64,000 bases of DNA from Xaviernesmea oryzae (lineage in GTDB: Bacteria; Pseudomonadota; Alphaproteobacteria; Rhizobiales; Rhizobiaceae): positions 248,001 to 312,000 of the forward strand of contig NZ_FXAF01000011.1 in assembly GCF_900177415.1 (NCBI RefSeq). The letters run 5' to 3'. Below, in pieces: positions 17,770-27,313 of the stretch; the stretch's first letter is position 1, and the number at the start of each line of letters is the position of its first letter. A program made the translations under genes and the position numbers. The notes beneath the pieces were generated by a model. It saw nothing but the letters and a program-made list of their open reading frames with translations. It made no database searches and was not told where the DNA came from.

Positions 17770-19755
17770 ATGATATTCGGGCCCGCGGACAAGTCGCGGA
17801 TGCAGGTGACGGGGACGACATTGCAGCACAAACACAAGAAAACTTCGATCGCACTGGCGTTCGTGTCGGGAGTTTCCATCTTCACCGGAGCGGCCGCTCC
17901 TGCCCATGCGATAACCCTGATGGACCTCCTGCGCGGCGGGCCAGGCGCCGACAGGGCACGGCAGGCGGACAATCGCCTGCCGGGCGTCGACACGGGCCGC
18001 AGGGGCATGCCGAGCGAGCGGGCGCTCGCCGATCCGGAACCGCTGCCGAAGGTCTCCGGACCACGCTACTACACCTATAAGCCGGATGCAGAGCGTCTGG
18101 TGAAGACCGCCGGTTTCGCCGCGGCCGCCGCAACCGACGGCGCACGGTTCCTCGCCGCGGCCAAGATTTCCGCGCCGGCGGAGATCGCGGCGGCTCTCGA
18201 AGCCTTCTACGGCAAGACGGTCGCGCCGCTCTGGATTTCCGAAGGCGACGTGAACGAAAAGGGGAAGGGTGTCCTGGCGCTCTTCGAGCGCGCCGGCGAA
18301 TACGGTCTCGATCCGGCCGATTACCTGCTGCCCGTTCCGTCGCTGACGACGGCAAGCGTCGCTCTGCCTGCGGACACGGCCGCCGAGGTCGATGCCGATG
18401 CGCAGGTCGATCTCGCCGCGACGACCGTTTCGGCATCTCCCGCGGATTCCCACGACCGGGAGCTGATGCAGTTCGAGCTGGCGCTGTCGGAAAAGGTGCT
18501 GACGTTCGCGCAGGACATGCTGCGCGGCCGCATCGATCCGAACAGGGTTTCCGGCTATCACGATTTCAAGCGCAAGGACGTGAAGCTCTCGCTGGTCCTG
18601 CCCTTCGCGAAGAACGGAGCGGATGCCGCGGCCTATCTGGAGGGCCTCGCGCCGCAAAGCGCGCATTTCCAGGCGCTGAAGGCCGAGCTTGCCAAGCTAC
18701 GTGCCGAGGCCGAGGGCGACGGTTTGGGCATCTCCCTGCCGGGCGACCTCCTGCTGAAGCCCGGCAGAAGCAGCCCCGACATGGCCAATGTCATCGCGGC
18801 GATCGAGAGGGCCGGCTCGGAAGAGCTGAAGACCAAGCATGCGGCAACGCTCGCCGCCTACCAGCAGACGCCGGAATACACGCCGGAACTCGTCGAGGTG
18901 GTGAAATCCTTCCAGGCGGAAGCCGGATTGAAGCCGGACGGCGTGATCGGTGCGGCCACCGTCCGCAAGATGGTCGGCCATACGTCGCAGGACAAGATCG
19001 CCAAGCTGGTCGTCGCCATGGAGCAGGCGCGCTGGCTGCCCGACGATCTCGGAGGCCGCTACGTCTTCATCAACCAGCCGGCCTTCATGGTCTATTACCA
19101 CGACCACGGCGCCGAGCAGTTCTCCATGCGGGTGGTCGTCGGCTCCAAGTCGAACCAGACCTATTTCTTCCAGGATGAGATCGAGACAGTCGAATTCAAT
19201 CCCTATTGGGGCGTGCCGCAGTCGATCATCATCAACGAGATGCTGCCGCATCTGCGCCGGGACCCGAGCTATCTCGACCGGCTGGGTTACGAGGTCTCGG
19301 TCAACGGCCGCGCCGTCTCGTCCAGCAGCGTCAACTGGTACGGCTCGACGCAGAACATCGCGGTACGCCAGCCGCCCTCCAGCGACAATGCGCTGGGCGA
19401 CCTGAAGATCCTGTTCCCGAACAGCCACGCGATCTATATGCACGACACGCCCTCGAAGAGCTTCTTCCAGCGTGACATGCGGGCGCTGAGCCATGGCTGC
19501 GTCCGGCTTGCCGAGCCGCGCAAGATGGCGGCCGCGGTGCTCGGCACGACCGTCGAGGACGTCAATGCGCGGATCGCTGCGGGCAAGAACGTCGCCGCCA
19601 GGGTGACGGCGAAGATTCCCGTCTACGTCTCCTATTTCACCGCCTGGCCGAACAAGGACGGCAAGGTGGAGTATTTCGACGACATCTATGGCCGCGACGC
19701 GGCGATGATGAAGGCTTTCGACGCGACCACCAAGGTTCGCGCCGCCCATAGCTGA
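17770..19755 (+). CDS. YcbB-like murein L,D-transpeptidase
   Basis: A 661-residue exported protein that would form 3-3 cross-links in peptidoglycan. A signal peptide ends near APAHA at about residue 47. An N-terminal scaffold region is followed by a peptidoglycan-binding repeat (ELVEVVKSFQAEAGLKPDG, about 375-400) and a YkuD catalytic domain with IYMHDTPSKSFF and the active-site motif SHGCVRL (C577). The order scaffold, PG-binding, YkuD is that of the YcbB/LdtD group. Polar-growing Rhizobiales rely heavily on L,D-cross-links. The ATG at 17770 is the best upstream start; an ATG at 17800 would give a more compact signal peptide, and neither has a strong ribosome site. Confidence 0.9.
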   Translation: MIFGPADKSRMQVTGTTLQHKHKKTSIALAFVSGVSIFTGAAAPAHAITLMDLLRGGPGADRARQADNRLPGVDTGRRGMPSERALADPEPLPKVSGPRYYTYKPDAERLVKTAGFAAAAATDGARFLAAAKISAPAEIAAALEAFYGKTVAPLWISEGDVNEKGKGVLALFERAGEYGLDPADYLLPVPSLTTASVALPADTAAEVDADAQVDLAATTVSASPADSHDRELMQFELALSEKVLTFAQDMLRGRIDPNRVSGYHDFKRKDVKLSLVLPFAKNGADAAAYLEGLAPQSAHFQALKAELAKLRAEAEGDGLGISLPGDLLLKPGRSSPDMANVIAAIERAGSEELKTKHAATLAAYQQTPEYTPELVEVVKSFQAEAGLKPDGVIGAATVRKMVGHTSQDKIAKLVVAMEQARWLPDDLGGRYVFINQPAFMVYYHDHGAEQFSMRVVVGSKSNQTYFFQDEIETVEFNPYWGVPQSIIINEMLPHLRRDPSYLDRLGYEVSVNGRAVSSSSVNWYGSTQNIAVRQPPSSDNALGDLKILFPNSHAIYMHDTPSKSFFQRDMRALSHGCVRLAEPRKMAAAVLGTTVEDVNARIAAGKNVAARVTAKIPVYVSYFTAWPNKDGKVEYFDDIYGRDAAMMKAFDATTKVRAAHS

Positions 19756-19777
19756 GTCCGGATTTTCGATTGAGACA

Positions 19778-19800
19778 GAAGGCGGCCGCGAGCCGCCTTC
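19778..19800. terminator. Bidirectional hairpin terminator
   Basis: Perfect nine-base stem GAAGGCGGC / GCCGCCTTC with a five-base loop, lying between the convergent L,D-transpeptidase and gph genes (46 bases between stops). The rightward strand continues CTATTT; T runs are short on both sides, so efficiency is uncertain. Confidence 0.7.
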
Positions 19801-20502
19801 CTATTTGGCCGCGGCTGTGAGCCTGGCTTCACGGGACATCAGCTTTTCCACCAGATCCGCCGTCAGTTCGCCATAGCCGCCAATGACGTGATCCGGATCG
19901 AGCTTGTCCACCGGGACGTCCGAATAGCCGAAGCTGACGGCGATCGAAGGAATGCCGGCATTGCGGGCGGCGAGAATGTCGTTGACGCTGTCGCCGACCA
20001 TGAGGCTTGCGGCGGGATCGCCGCCCGCCCGTTCGATCGTCCCGAATATGTGGCGCGCATCAGGCTTGCGGACCGAAAACGTATCGCCGCAGGTGATCGC
20101 CGCGAAACGATCCGAAAGGCCGAGCTTTTCGATCAGCGGAAAGGCGAGCTGCTCGGCCTTGTTGGTGCAGATGGCGAACCGCATGCCGGCAGACGACAGG
20201 CGATCGAGGCATTCGACGACGCCCGCGTAGGGGCGGCTCTTGCCCGGCATATGCGCCTCGTAGTGCTCCATGAAGCGGCCGAACAGGCGCTCGGCCGTCG
20301 GCTCGTCGAGCGGCGTCTTCCTCAGCTCGAAGGCGCGGCGGATCATGACGCGCACGCCCTGGCCGACGAGATGGGTGAGGTCATCGAAGGTGACGGGGGC
20401 GAGGCTTGCGGCCTCGATCGTGTGATTGAGGCTGTCGATCAGGTCCGGTGCGGTATCGATCAGAGTGCCGTCGAGATCGAAAATGACGAGGGGAGCGGTC
20501 AA
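19801..20502 (-). CDS. gph: Phosphoglycolate phosphatase (HAD family)
   Basis: A 233-residue HAD hydrolase. Motif I DLDGTLIDTAPDL (residues 9-21) has the nucleophile and acid aspartates, motif II is CTNKAE, and motif IV is GDSVNDILAARNAG. A helical cap lies between motifs I and II. This matches Gph, which removes 2-phosphoglycolate formed by DNA repair or oxygenation reactions. The TTG at 20502 is chosen as start since GAGG precedes it at six bases and the frame upstream runs through rpiA on the other strand. It is divergent from rpiA. A related HAD phosphatase activity cannot be excluded. Confidence 0.88.
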   Translation of the reverse strand: MTAPLVIFDLDGTLIDTAPDLIDSLNHTIEAASLAPVTFDDLTHLVGQGVRVMIRRAFELRKTPLDEPTAERLFGRFMEHYEAHMPGKSRPYAGVVECLDRLSSAGMRFAICTNKAEQLAFPLIEKLGLSDRFAAITCGDTFSVRKPDARHIFGTIERAGGDPAASLMVGDSVNDILAARNAGIPSIAVSFGYSDVPVDKLDPDHVIGGYGELTADLVEKLMSREARLTAAAK

Positions 20503-20694
20503 TGAAACCTCGCGAAGGTCTGTCGGGATATCTCCCCGATTAAGCAATGCTGCCGTGAAATGCAAATATGCAAGATTCGCGCTTCCGGCAAAACCCGGCT
20601 CAAAACCCCGCTCCAAAACCGACCGGGGGACTTTCGTTTGCCGGAGGAGGCGTGTAAACAGCGGTTCGGCGAAACAGCGGGGAGCTTTTGGCGG

Positions 20695-21390
20695 ATGGAC
20701 GCCCGGGAAATGAAGGTCAAGGCGGCCGAGGCTGCATTGGCATATGTCGAAGACGGCATGAGGCTCGGCATCGGCACCGGTTCGACGGCGGAGGAATTCG
20801 TAAGGCTGCTGGCCGAAAAGGTTCACGAGGGCTTGCGGGTCGAGGGCGTGCCGACGTCCGAGCGTACCGCGAGGCTCTGCGTCGAACTCGGCATTCCGCT
20901 GAAGTCGCTCGAGGAGCTTCCCGAACTCGATCTGACGATCGACGGCGCCGACGAGGTCGATGCCGACCTGACCCTCATCAAGGGCGGTGGCGGTGCGCTG
21001 CTGAGGGAGAAGATCGTCGCGGCCGCGTCGAGCCGCATGATCGTGATCGCCGACGAAAGCAAGCTTGTCGCGACGCTCGGAGCCTTCCCGCTGCCGATCG
21101 AGGTCAATCCCTTCGGCCAGACGGCGACGCGGATCGCGATCGAAAAAGTTGCGGCGAGGCTGGGGTTGAACGGCGAGCTGAAGCTGCGCAAATCCGGTGA
21201 CGATGTCTTCACCACGGATGGCGGCCACCACATTTTCGACGCATCTTTTGGCCGCATTCCTGATGCAGAGGCTCTCTCGCGGGAGCTGAATTCCATTCCC
21301 GGTGTCGTCGAACACGGGCTGTTCATCCACATGGCGTCCTTTGCGATCATTGCCGGCGAGGCTGGAGCGCGGACGCTCGAGAAGAAGTAA
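20695..21390 (+). CDS. rpiA: Ribose-5-phosphate isomerase A
   Basis: A 231-residue enzyme interconverting ribose 5-phosphate and ribulose 5-phosphate in the pentose phosphate pathway. The substrate-binding loops GIGTGSTAEEF, DLTIDGADEVDADLTLIKGG (acidic catalytic loop) and GGGALLREKIVA are all present, as is the C-terminal GVVEHGLF block. The start MDARE at 20695 fits the usual N-terminus of RpiA; ATG at 20710 is an alternative five codons in. It is followed at 18 bases by the DUF2059 gene. Confidence 0.96.
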   Translation: MDAREMKVKAAEAALAYVEDGMRLGIGTGSTAEEFVRLLAEKVHEGLRVEGVPTSERTARLCVELGIPLKSLEELPELDLTIDGADEVDADLTLIKGGGGALLREKIVAAASSRMIVIADESKLVATLGAFPLPIEVNPFGQTATRIAIEKVAARLGLNGELKLRKSGDDVFTTDGGHHIFDASFGRIPDAEALSRELNSIPGVVEHGLFIHMASFAIIAGEAGARTLEKK

Positions 21391-21408
21391 AATTAGGAGC
21401 AACAACTC

Positions 21409-22008
21409 ATGATCAGATTCGCGGTTCTCGGCCGTGCCGCCGCCCTGGCCATTCTCTTCTCCGGCGCCTTCACGGTATCGGCTCGCGCTCAGGAAGTCTC
21501 GGACGCCCAGCTTGCCGCCGCGCGGGAAGCGATTGCTGCGCTGAACGTCACCGATCGTTACGACAACATCCTGCCCAACCTTGCGGAACGCCTGAAGGCG
21601 CAGTTCATCCAGGCCTCTCCGAATTTCCAGGAGCAGATCTCCAGCGTGGTCGACGAGCAGGCGCTGGCGCTTGCCTCGCGCCGCGCCGACCTCGAGAAGG
21701 AAGCCGCGACCATCTACGCCAAGAGCTTCTCGGTCGACGAATTGAAGGCGATCTCCACCTTCTTCAACACCGATACCGGCAAGAAGTTGCTCACCAACCA
21801 GCCGCTCGTCAGCCGCGAGCTGGTGAAGGCGGCCGAGATCTGGGCGAACGGCATTTCCCGCGACCTCACCAACCAGAGCACCGAGAAGCTGCGCGGCGTG
21901 ATCGACGCGACACCGATCCAGGCTCCGGTGGTCGATACCGGTTCGGCAGAAGCCCCGGCTGCAGCCGCACCCGCCAAGCCTGCTCCGACCCCGGCGCCGA
22001 AGCCCTGA
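21409..22008 (+). CDS. Exported DUF2059 domain protein
   Basis: A 199-residue protein with a signal peptide (cleavage after about ARAQ, residue 28). The body is helical and contains the DUF2059-type block FSVDELKAISTFFNTDTGKK. The C-terminus is rich in proline and alanine (PAAAAPAKPAPTPAPKP), probably a flexible tail in the periplasm. It lies 18 bases after rpiA and ends at an intrinsic terminator. The function of DUF2059 is unknown. Confidence 0.87.
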   Translation: MIRFAVLGRAAALAILFSGAFTVSARAQEVSDAQLAAAREAIAALNVTDRYDNILPNLAERLKAQFIQASPNFQEQISSVVDEQALALASRRADLEKEAATIYAKSFSVDELKAISTFFNTDTGKKLLTNQPLVSRELVKAAEIWANGISRDLTNQSTEKLRGVIDATPIQAPVVDTGSAEAPAAAAPAKPAPTPAPKP

Positions 22009-22036
22009 CCGGATACCGGCCCCAGCGAATTTTGTG

Positions 22037-22068
22037 AAAGCCCGGATCGCTCCGGGCTTTCCCTTTTT
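22037..22068 (+). terminator. Rho-independent terminator after the DUF2059 gene
   Basis: Stem AAAGCCCGGA / TCCGGGCTTT with a four-base loop TCGC, followed by CCCTTTTT. It closes the rpiA-DUF2059 unit before gor. Confidence 0.88.
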
Positions 22069-22124
22069 CGCATCGGAACACTATATGAAGGCGATCCCGC
22101 TGCCTCGTCCGAAGGAGAATTTTG

Positions 22125-23513
22125 ATGGCCGCCTATGACTACGATCTCTTTGTGATTGGCGGCGGATCGGGCGGGGTGAGGGCGGGCCGCGTCGCCGCCT
22201 CGCTCGGCAAGCGCGTCGCGATCGCCGAGGAATACCGGTTCGGCGGCACCTGCGTGATCCGCGGCTGCGTCCCGAAGAAGCTGTTCGTCTATGCCTCGCA
22301 ATATGCCGAGCATTTCGAGGATGCCGTGGGTTATGGCTGGCAGGTTGGGGAAAGCACCTTCGACTGGAAGAAGCTGATCGCCGCCAAGGACAAGGAGATC
22401 GCCCGCCTCGAAGGCCTCTACCGCCGCGGACTGGAGAACAACGGCGCCGAAATCCTCGAAACCCGCGCGGAGCTGGTCGATGCCCATACGATCCGGCTGA
22501 CGAAGACCGGCAAGACGGTGACGGCCGAGAAGATCGTCATCGCGACCGGCGGATCGCCCAATCCGCATGCGGCGCTGCCCGGCCACGAGCTCTGCATCTC
22601 CTCCAACGAGGCCTTCGACCTGCCGGAACTGCCGCGCTCGATCCTGATCGCCGGCGGCGGCTATATCGCGGTCGAATTCGCCAATATCTTCCACGGCCTC
22701 GGCGTCGATACGACGCTCATCTATCGCGGCAAGGAAATCCTCTCGCGGTTCGATCAGGACATGCGCCAGGGGCTCCACAAGGCGATGGTGGAAAAGGGCA
22801 TCCGGATCGTCCTGACCGACGTGATCGAGGAAGTGACGAAGGCGCCGGCCGGCGGGCTTGTCGCCCGTACCCTTTGCGGGGAGACGATCGCCGTCGACAC
22901 GATCATGCTGGCGCTCGGCCGGGATCCGAACACGAACGGACTGGGCCTGGAGGCGGCGGGCGTCGAGGTGAACGAGCGCGGCGCGATCGTCGTCGACGAA
23001 TATTCCCGCACCAGCGTGCCGCATATCTATGCGCTCGGCGACGTCACCGACCGGGTACAATTGACGCCGGTGGCGATCCATGAGGCCATGTGCTTCATCG
23101 AAACCGCCTTCAGGGACAACCCGACCGCCCCGGACCACCAGCTGATCCCGACCGCCGTCTTCTCGCAGCCGGAGATCGGCACCGTCGGCCTTTCGGAAGA
23201 AGAGGCGGCCAAGCGCTATCAGGAGCTCGAAATCTACCGCGCCGAATTCCGGCCGATGAAGGCGACGCTGTCGGGTCGCGCGGAGAAGATGATCATGAAG
23301 CTCATCGTCGATGCCGCAAGCCGGAAGGTCCTCGGCGCCCATGTTCTCGGCCACGACGCGGGCGAGATGGCGCAGCTTCTCGGCATTTCCCTGAAGGCCG
23401 GCGTCACCAAGGACGATTTCGACCGCACCATGGCCGTCCATCCGACGGCGGCGGAGGAGCTCGTCACCATGTACAATCCGAGCTACCGCGTCAGGAACGG
23501 CGAGCGCGTCTGA
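22125..23513 (+). CDS. gor: Glutathione-disulfide reductase
   Basis: A 462-residue FAD-dependent pyridine nucleotide-disulfide oxidoreductase that regenerates reduced glutathione with NADPH. FAD-binding GGGSGG near residues 10-15, redox-active disulfide C43/C48 in GGTCVIRGCVPKK, the second GGGYIAVEFA NADPH-binding motif, GDVT in the FAD domain, and the catalytic histidine H439 in HPTAAEE are all present. The CVIRGC form distinguishes glutathione reductase from dihydrolipoamide dehydrogenase (CxxxxC with CLNVGC). The ATG at 22125 follows AAGGAG. Confidence 0.96.
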   Translation: MAAYDYDLFVIGGGSGGVRAGRVAASLGKRVAIAEEYRFGGTCVIRGCVPKKLFVYASQYAEHFEDAVGYGWQVGESTFDWKKLIAAKDKEIARLEGLYRRGLENNGAEILETRAELVDAHTIRLTKTGKTVTAEKIVIATGGSPNPHAALPGHELCISSNEAFDLPELPRSILIAGGGYIAVEFANIFHGLGVDTTLIYRGKEILSRFDQDMRQGLHKAMVEKGIRIVLTDVIEEVTKAPAGGLVARTLCGETIAVDTIMLALGRDPNTNGLGLEAAGVEVNERGAIVVDEYSRTSVPHIYALGDVTDRVQLTPVAIHEAMCFIETAFRDNPTAPDHQLIPTAVFSQPEIGTVGLSEEEAAKRYQELEIYRAEFRPMKATLSGRAEKMIMKLIVDAASRKVLGAHVLGHDAGEMAQLLGISLKAGVTKDDFDRTMAVHPTAAEELVTMYNPSYRVRNGERV

Positions 23514-23693
23514 AGCATCCGCAACCGGGCTTGGCTCACCGCAAATCAGGCACGAAACCCGCGGCGTCTTTGTCGGACAATGCGGCTATGCAAGGCTCGT
23601 GTTAAGGTTTATAAGCCGCCTCAATTTTGAGGACGGATGCCCGGCAGACAGTCGCCAAAGGGGCGATCGCCGCGGCGAGAGCAGGTGAGTGAA

Positions 23694-25067
23694 ATGGCAC
23701 AGAATTGGACCCCGAGCAGTTGGCGGAACAAACCGATCCAGCAGGTCCCGGACTATCCGGACCAGGCCGCGCTGGCAGCGACGGAAGCCCAGCTCGCGAC
23801 CTTTCCGCCGCTCGTCTTTGCCGGCGAGGCACGCCGCCTGAAGAAACAGCTCGCCAATGTCGCGGAAGGCAACGCCTTCCTGCTCCAGGGCGGCGACTGC
23901 GCCGAGAGCTTCGCGGAACATGGCGCCGACAATATCCGCGACTTCTTCCGCTCGTTCCTGCAGATGGCCGTCGTGCTGACCTATGGCGCCCAACTGCCGG
24001 TGGTCAAGGTCGGCCGCATCGCCGGCCAGTTCGCCAAGCCGCGCAGCAACTCCCACGAGACGCAGGACGGCAAGACGCTGCTCACCTATCGAGGCGACAT
24101 CGTCAACGGCACGGATTTCACCGAGGAAGCGCGCACGCCCAATCCGGAACGGCAGCTCGATGCCTACCGCCAGTCGGCCGCGACGCTGAACCTGCTGCGC
24201 GCCTTCGCGATGGGCGGCTACGCCAATCTCGAAAACGTCCACAAGTGGATGCTCGGCTTCGTGAAGGATAGCCCGCAGGGCGAGCGCTACCGCAAGCTCG
24301 CCGACCGCATCGGCGAGACGATGGATTTCATGCAGGCGATCGGCATCACCTCGGAAAACAATCCGAGCCTGCGCGAGACCGATTTCTTCACCAGCCACGA
24401 GGCGCTGCTGCTCGGCTACGAGGAGGCGCTGACCCGTGTCGACTCCACCTCCGGCGATTGGTACGCGACCTCCGGCCACATGATCTGGATCGGCGACCGC
24501 ACCCGCCAGCTCGACCATGCGCATGTGGAGTATTTCCGCGGCATCAAGAACCCGATCGGCCTGAAATGCGGCCCCTCGCTGCAGGCGGACAACCTGATCG
24601 AGCTGATCGATGCCCTGAACCCGACCAACGAGGCCGGCCGCCTGACGCTGATCTGCCGTTTCGGCTACGACAAGGTCGCCGACTGCCTGCCGAAGCTCAT
24701 CCGCGCCGTCGAGCGTGAAGGCAGGCAAGTCGTCTGGTCTTGCGATCCGATGCACGGCAACACGATCACGCTGAACAGCTACAAGACCCGTCCGTTCGAG
24801 CGGATTCTCTCGGAAGTCGAAAGCTTCTTCCAGATCCACCGCGCCGAAGGCACCCATCCGGGCGGCATCCATGTGGAGATGACCGGCAAGGATGTGACCG
24901 AGTGCACCGGCGGCGCCCGCGCCGTCAGCGCCGAGGACCTGCACGACCGTTATCACACCCATTGCGATCCCCGTCTCAACGCCGACCAGGCGCTGGAACT
25001 CGCTTTCCTGCTCGCCGAGCGGATGAAGAGCGGCCGCGACGAGAAGCGGATGGTCGCCAACGGCTGA
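23694..25067 (+). CDS. Class II (plant-type) 3-deoxy-7-phosphoheptulonate synthase
   Basis: A 457-residue DAHP synthase catalysing the condensation of phosphoenolpyruvate and erythrose 4-phosphate, the first step of aromatic amino acid synthesis. Type II hallmarks include the N-terminal WTPSSWRNKPIQQVPDYPD, LLQGGDCAESFAEH (metal-ligand cysteine C69), KVGRIAGQFAKPRS, WSCDPMHGNT and the ECTGGARAV block. The size and motifs exclude the E. coli AroF/G/H type. The ATG at 23694 follows AGGTGAG. It is a single gene ending at a strong terminator. Confidence 0.96.
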   Translation: MAQNWTPSSWRNKPIQQVPDYPDQAALAATEAQLATFPPLVFAGEARRLKKQLANVAEGNAFLLQGGDCAESFAEHGADNIRDFFRSFLQMAVVLTYGAQLPVVKVGRIAGQFAKPRSNSHETQDGKTLLTYRGDIVNGTDFTEEARTPNPERQLDAYRQSAATLNLLRAFAMGGYANLENVHKWMLGFVKDSPQGERYRKLADRIGETMDFMQAIGITSENNPSLRETDFFTSHEALLLGYEEALTRVDSTSGDWYATSGHMIWIGDRTRQLDHAHVEYFRGIKNPIGLKCGPSLQADNLIELIDALNPTNEAGRLTLICRFGYDKVADCLPKLIRAVEREGRQVVWSCDPMHGNTITLNSYKTRPFERILSEVESFFQIHRAEGTHPGGIHVEMTGKDVTECTGGARAVSAEDLHDRYHTHCDPRLNADQALELAFLLAERMKSGRDEKRMVANG

Positions 25068-25102
25068 GCCGTTCGGCGCGGTTCTCGACAGTTGCAAATG
25101 AA

Positions 25103-25135
25103 AGAAGGCCGGCGAGGGGGAGCGCCGGCCTTCTT
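25103..25135. terminator. Strong bidirectional terminator
   Basis: Stem GAAGGCCGGCG / CGCCGGCCTTC enclosing a loop of about eight bases, with TTCATTTTC on the right and TTTCATTTG on the left. It lies between the convergent DAHP synthase and TadG genes and can serve both. Confidence 0.85.
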
Positions 25136-25158
25136 CATTTTCTCGTCCAGGGCTGAAC

Positions 25159-26889
25159 TTACTGGACGAGAACGGGATTGCGGCAACTGAGGCCCGTCAC
25201 CCGGACATCGGCTTCGCCGATGCGCACGCCGAGCGTCAGGAGCAGATTGTAGACCAGGGTATCGAGAGGCTTCGTGAGCGTCGCCAATGTATCGGCGAGC
25301 GCGGCCTGGATGAGCGTCGGCGTGCCGATCGCCAGCGGCCCGAGCTTGATCTCCAGTTCCAGCCGTTTCAGGAGCGAGGTGACGAGGCTCGTCAGAGTGT
25401 CCCTGGTGGAGACGTTCATGACCTTGCCGGAGGTGATGTCGTTGGCCGAGAAGGTCAGCGTCTTCTTGGTGAGATTGCCGGCGTTGATGTCGGCCTTTCC
25501 CGTGATGCTGAGCAGCACCGTGGAGAGGATATTCGCCTTGGTGACGCGCGGCGTGGTGCCGAAGTTTTCGAACGCGGCCTGATTGACGTTGCCGAGCCCG
25601 ATCGCCGCGACGCCCGGCACGACCTCGACGTCGACGCTGCCATTGCCGTGAGTGCCGCCATAGCAGCGGATATCGGCAAGCCGTGCCTCGGCATGCGCGA
25701 CCTCGAGATAGAGCGGCACTTCCACCTTCAGTCCGGCGATTGCAGCAAGGCCATCGACGACGACGTTGAGGGCAAGCCGCGTCTGCGCGGTGCGGACGAT
25801 GGTGCCGGGGCCTCCCACGGCGTTCGGCGGCGTGCCGACCGGCGGCTCGCCGATGGCGATTGTGAGCGTCACCTTGCTGAGGCCGGGAATGCTGACATTG
25901 AGGTCGACGCCGATCTGCTTGCCGCCGTTGCCGGCCACCGCAGCCGCCGTAATGACGTCCATCAGGGCCGCCTTCACGGCGAGACCGTCACCCTGTCCGA
26001 CCAGCCTTTCGGACAATGGTCCCAGCGCCAGGATTTCTTCCAGCCTGAGCTTGACCTGCGTGCGGTTGACCGTCTTTTCGAGTGTGTTGAGGATGGCGCG
26101 GACGGACGGCGTGAGACCGGTCGCCTTGCCGAGCGCCTGCAGAAACTGCCCGTAGGTGATCTCGGTCTTGAGCACCTCGGAATAGGTGCCGGCGGTGAGC
26201 CCGAGATCGATCGCCAGTCCGTCGAGAACGTGAAGGAGGTTGACGTCGGCATCGATCAACGCCTGATAGTCCATGACTTTCAGCGAGACGGTCGTGCCGA
26301 GAAGCTGGCCGAGCAGGGCGTTGACGATGCCTTCGTTGAGGCTGGCAAGGCGTGAGCCGACCGAGAAGGCGGCGAGCTTGTCGGCAGAAGCCGTGCCGGT
26401 GGCCGCAAGCAGGGGGGCTTCGGCGAAGCTGTTTGCGAAGAAGATCCGGCTCTTCTGGTGCATGGTCACGCGGACGGCATCGTAAGGCGTTGCGCCGGCC
26501 TCGAAACGGGTCTCCACCGGACGCGACGGATCGGCCACATAGCGGCCTTTCGTCAGTTCGGCATAGGCGTCGTAACTCTCGAAGAGGTGTTCGGGGTCGA
26601 ATGGAATTTTTCCCTGGGCCGTCAGCAGCCCGGTATCCGTCCGCACGGCAAAATTCTGGTTGTTGAGCGTGAAATAATCGAGCGCCGCCTTTTCGGGGTC
26701 GCTCAACTGCCCGGTCGCGGCAATGGCGGCAAGGTCGGCGGAACTCTGGAGCTGTCGCTGCTGCAGGGTCAGGTAGCCGTAATCCACGCCGAGCGCCAGG
26801 GCGCCGATGACGAGCGGCAGCGTGAGGGCGGCCGATATGGCCACATTGCCCGATGTGTCGCGACGAAGAGCTTGAACGAACCTGCGCAT
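25159..26889 (-). CDS. TadG-like pilus assembly protein
   Basis: A 576-residue protein. The N-terminus RRDTSGNVAISAALTLPLV followed by a hydrophobic segment and VDYGYLTLQQRQLQSSADLA is the signature of Tad pilus assembly TadG-type proteins (single N-terminal membrane anchor, large exported C-terminal part). The long C-terminal region has no von Willebrand MIDAS motif that I can see and contains two cysteines (DIRCYGG and GLSCRNP) that might pair. Its start at 26889 has GGAGG upstream and follows tadE by one base, so the two are co-transcribed. No other tad/cpa genes are in the window. The exact role is unknown. Confidence 0.8.
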   Translation of the reverse strand: MRRFVQALRRDTSGNVAISAALTLPLVIGALALGVDYGYLTLQQRQLQSSADLAAIAATGQLSDPEKAALDYFTLNNQNFAVRTDTGLLTAQGKIPFDPEHLFESYDAYAELTKGRYVADPSRPVETRFEAGATPYDAVRVTMHQKSRIFFANSFAEAPLLAATGTASADKLAAFSVGSRLASLNEGIVNALLGQLLGTTVSLKVMDYQALIDADVNLLHVLDGLAIDLGLTAGTYSEVLKTEITYGQFLQALGKATGLTPSVRAILNTLEKTVNRTQVKLRLEEILALGPLSERLVGQGDGLAVKAALMDVITAAAVAGNGGKQIGVDLNVSIPGLSKVTLTIAIGEPPVGTPPNAVGGPGTIVRTAQTRLALNVVVDGLAAIAGLKVEVPLYLEVAHAEARLADIRCYGGTHGNGSVDVEVVPGVAAIGLGNVNQAAFENFGTTPRVTKANILSTVLLSITGKADINAGNLTKKTLTFSANDITSGKVMNVSTRDTLTSLVTSLLKRLELEIKLGPLAIGTPTLIQAALADTLATLTKPLDTLVYNLLLTLGVRIGEADVRVTGLSCRNPVLVQ

Positions 26890-26890
26890 G

Positions 26891-27313
26891 TCAGATACCT
26901 CCGATCCGCATCGTCGAGAAGCGCCGGATATGCGGGTCCGGCATGGCGTAGCTGTAGAGGCTGAAGATCGGCAGCTCGCTGGCGTCGTAATCGACCGAGA
27001 CGGTGAATTGATTGGGGTTCTGCGGGTCGTCCCGCACCTGAAGGGTGAAGTTCCTCATGTCCAGCAGGGCATGATTCATGGTCGACATGGTGAAATAGTT
27101 CCGCACGAGCTGTTCGCGTTCGGCCGGGTTCAGCCCGGCCACGGCCGTGCGGGCGGCGTCGGCGGCGATCTGCTGCACCGCATGGGCGGCGCTCAGGTAG
27201 ATGCCGTAGCCGATCAGGCTGAAGAGCGTGAGGAAGAGGATGGGCGCCACGATGGCAAACTCAACCGCCGACCCTCCCGACCGGCATTTCATCAGCGATA
27301 GGAGACGTCTCAT
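26891..27313 (-). CDS. TadE-like pseudopilin / pilus assembly protein
   Basis: A 140-residue protein. After a short basic lead, GGSAVEFAIVAPILFLTLFS is the TadE pseudopilin signature with the conserved glutamate in the start of the hydrophobic helix (residues 13-40). The rest is a small exported domain. The ATG at 27313 follows GGGAGA. It is the first gene of the TadE-TadG pair. TadE proteins are minor pseudopilins of Flp pili processed by a prepilin peptidase; no peptidase gene lies nearby. Confidence 0.85.
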   Translation of the reverse strand: MRRLLSLMKCRSGGSAVEFAIVAPILFLTLFSLIGYGIYLSAAHAVQQIAADAARTAVAGLNPAEREQLVRNYFTMSTMNHALLDMRNFTLQVRDDPQNPNQFTVSVDYDASELPIFSLYSYAMPDPHIRRFSTMRIGGI

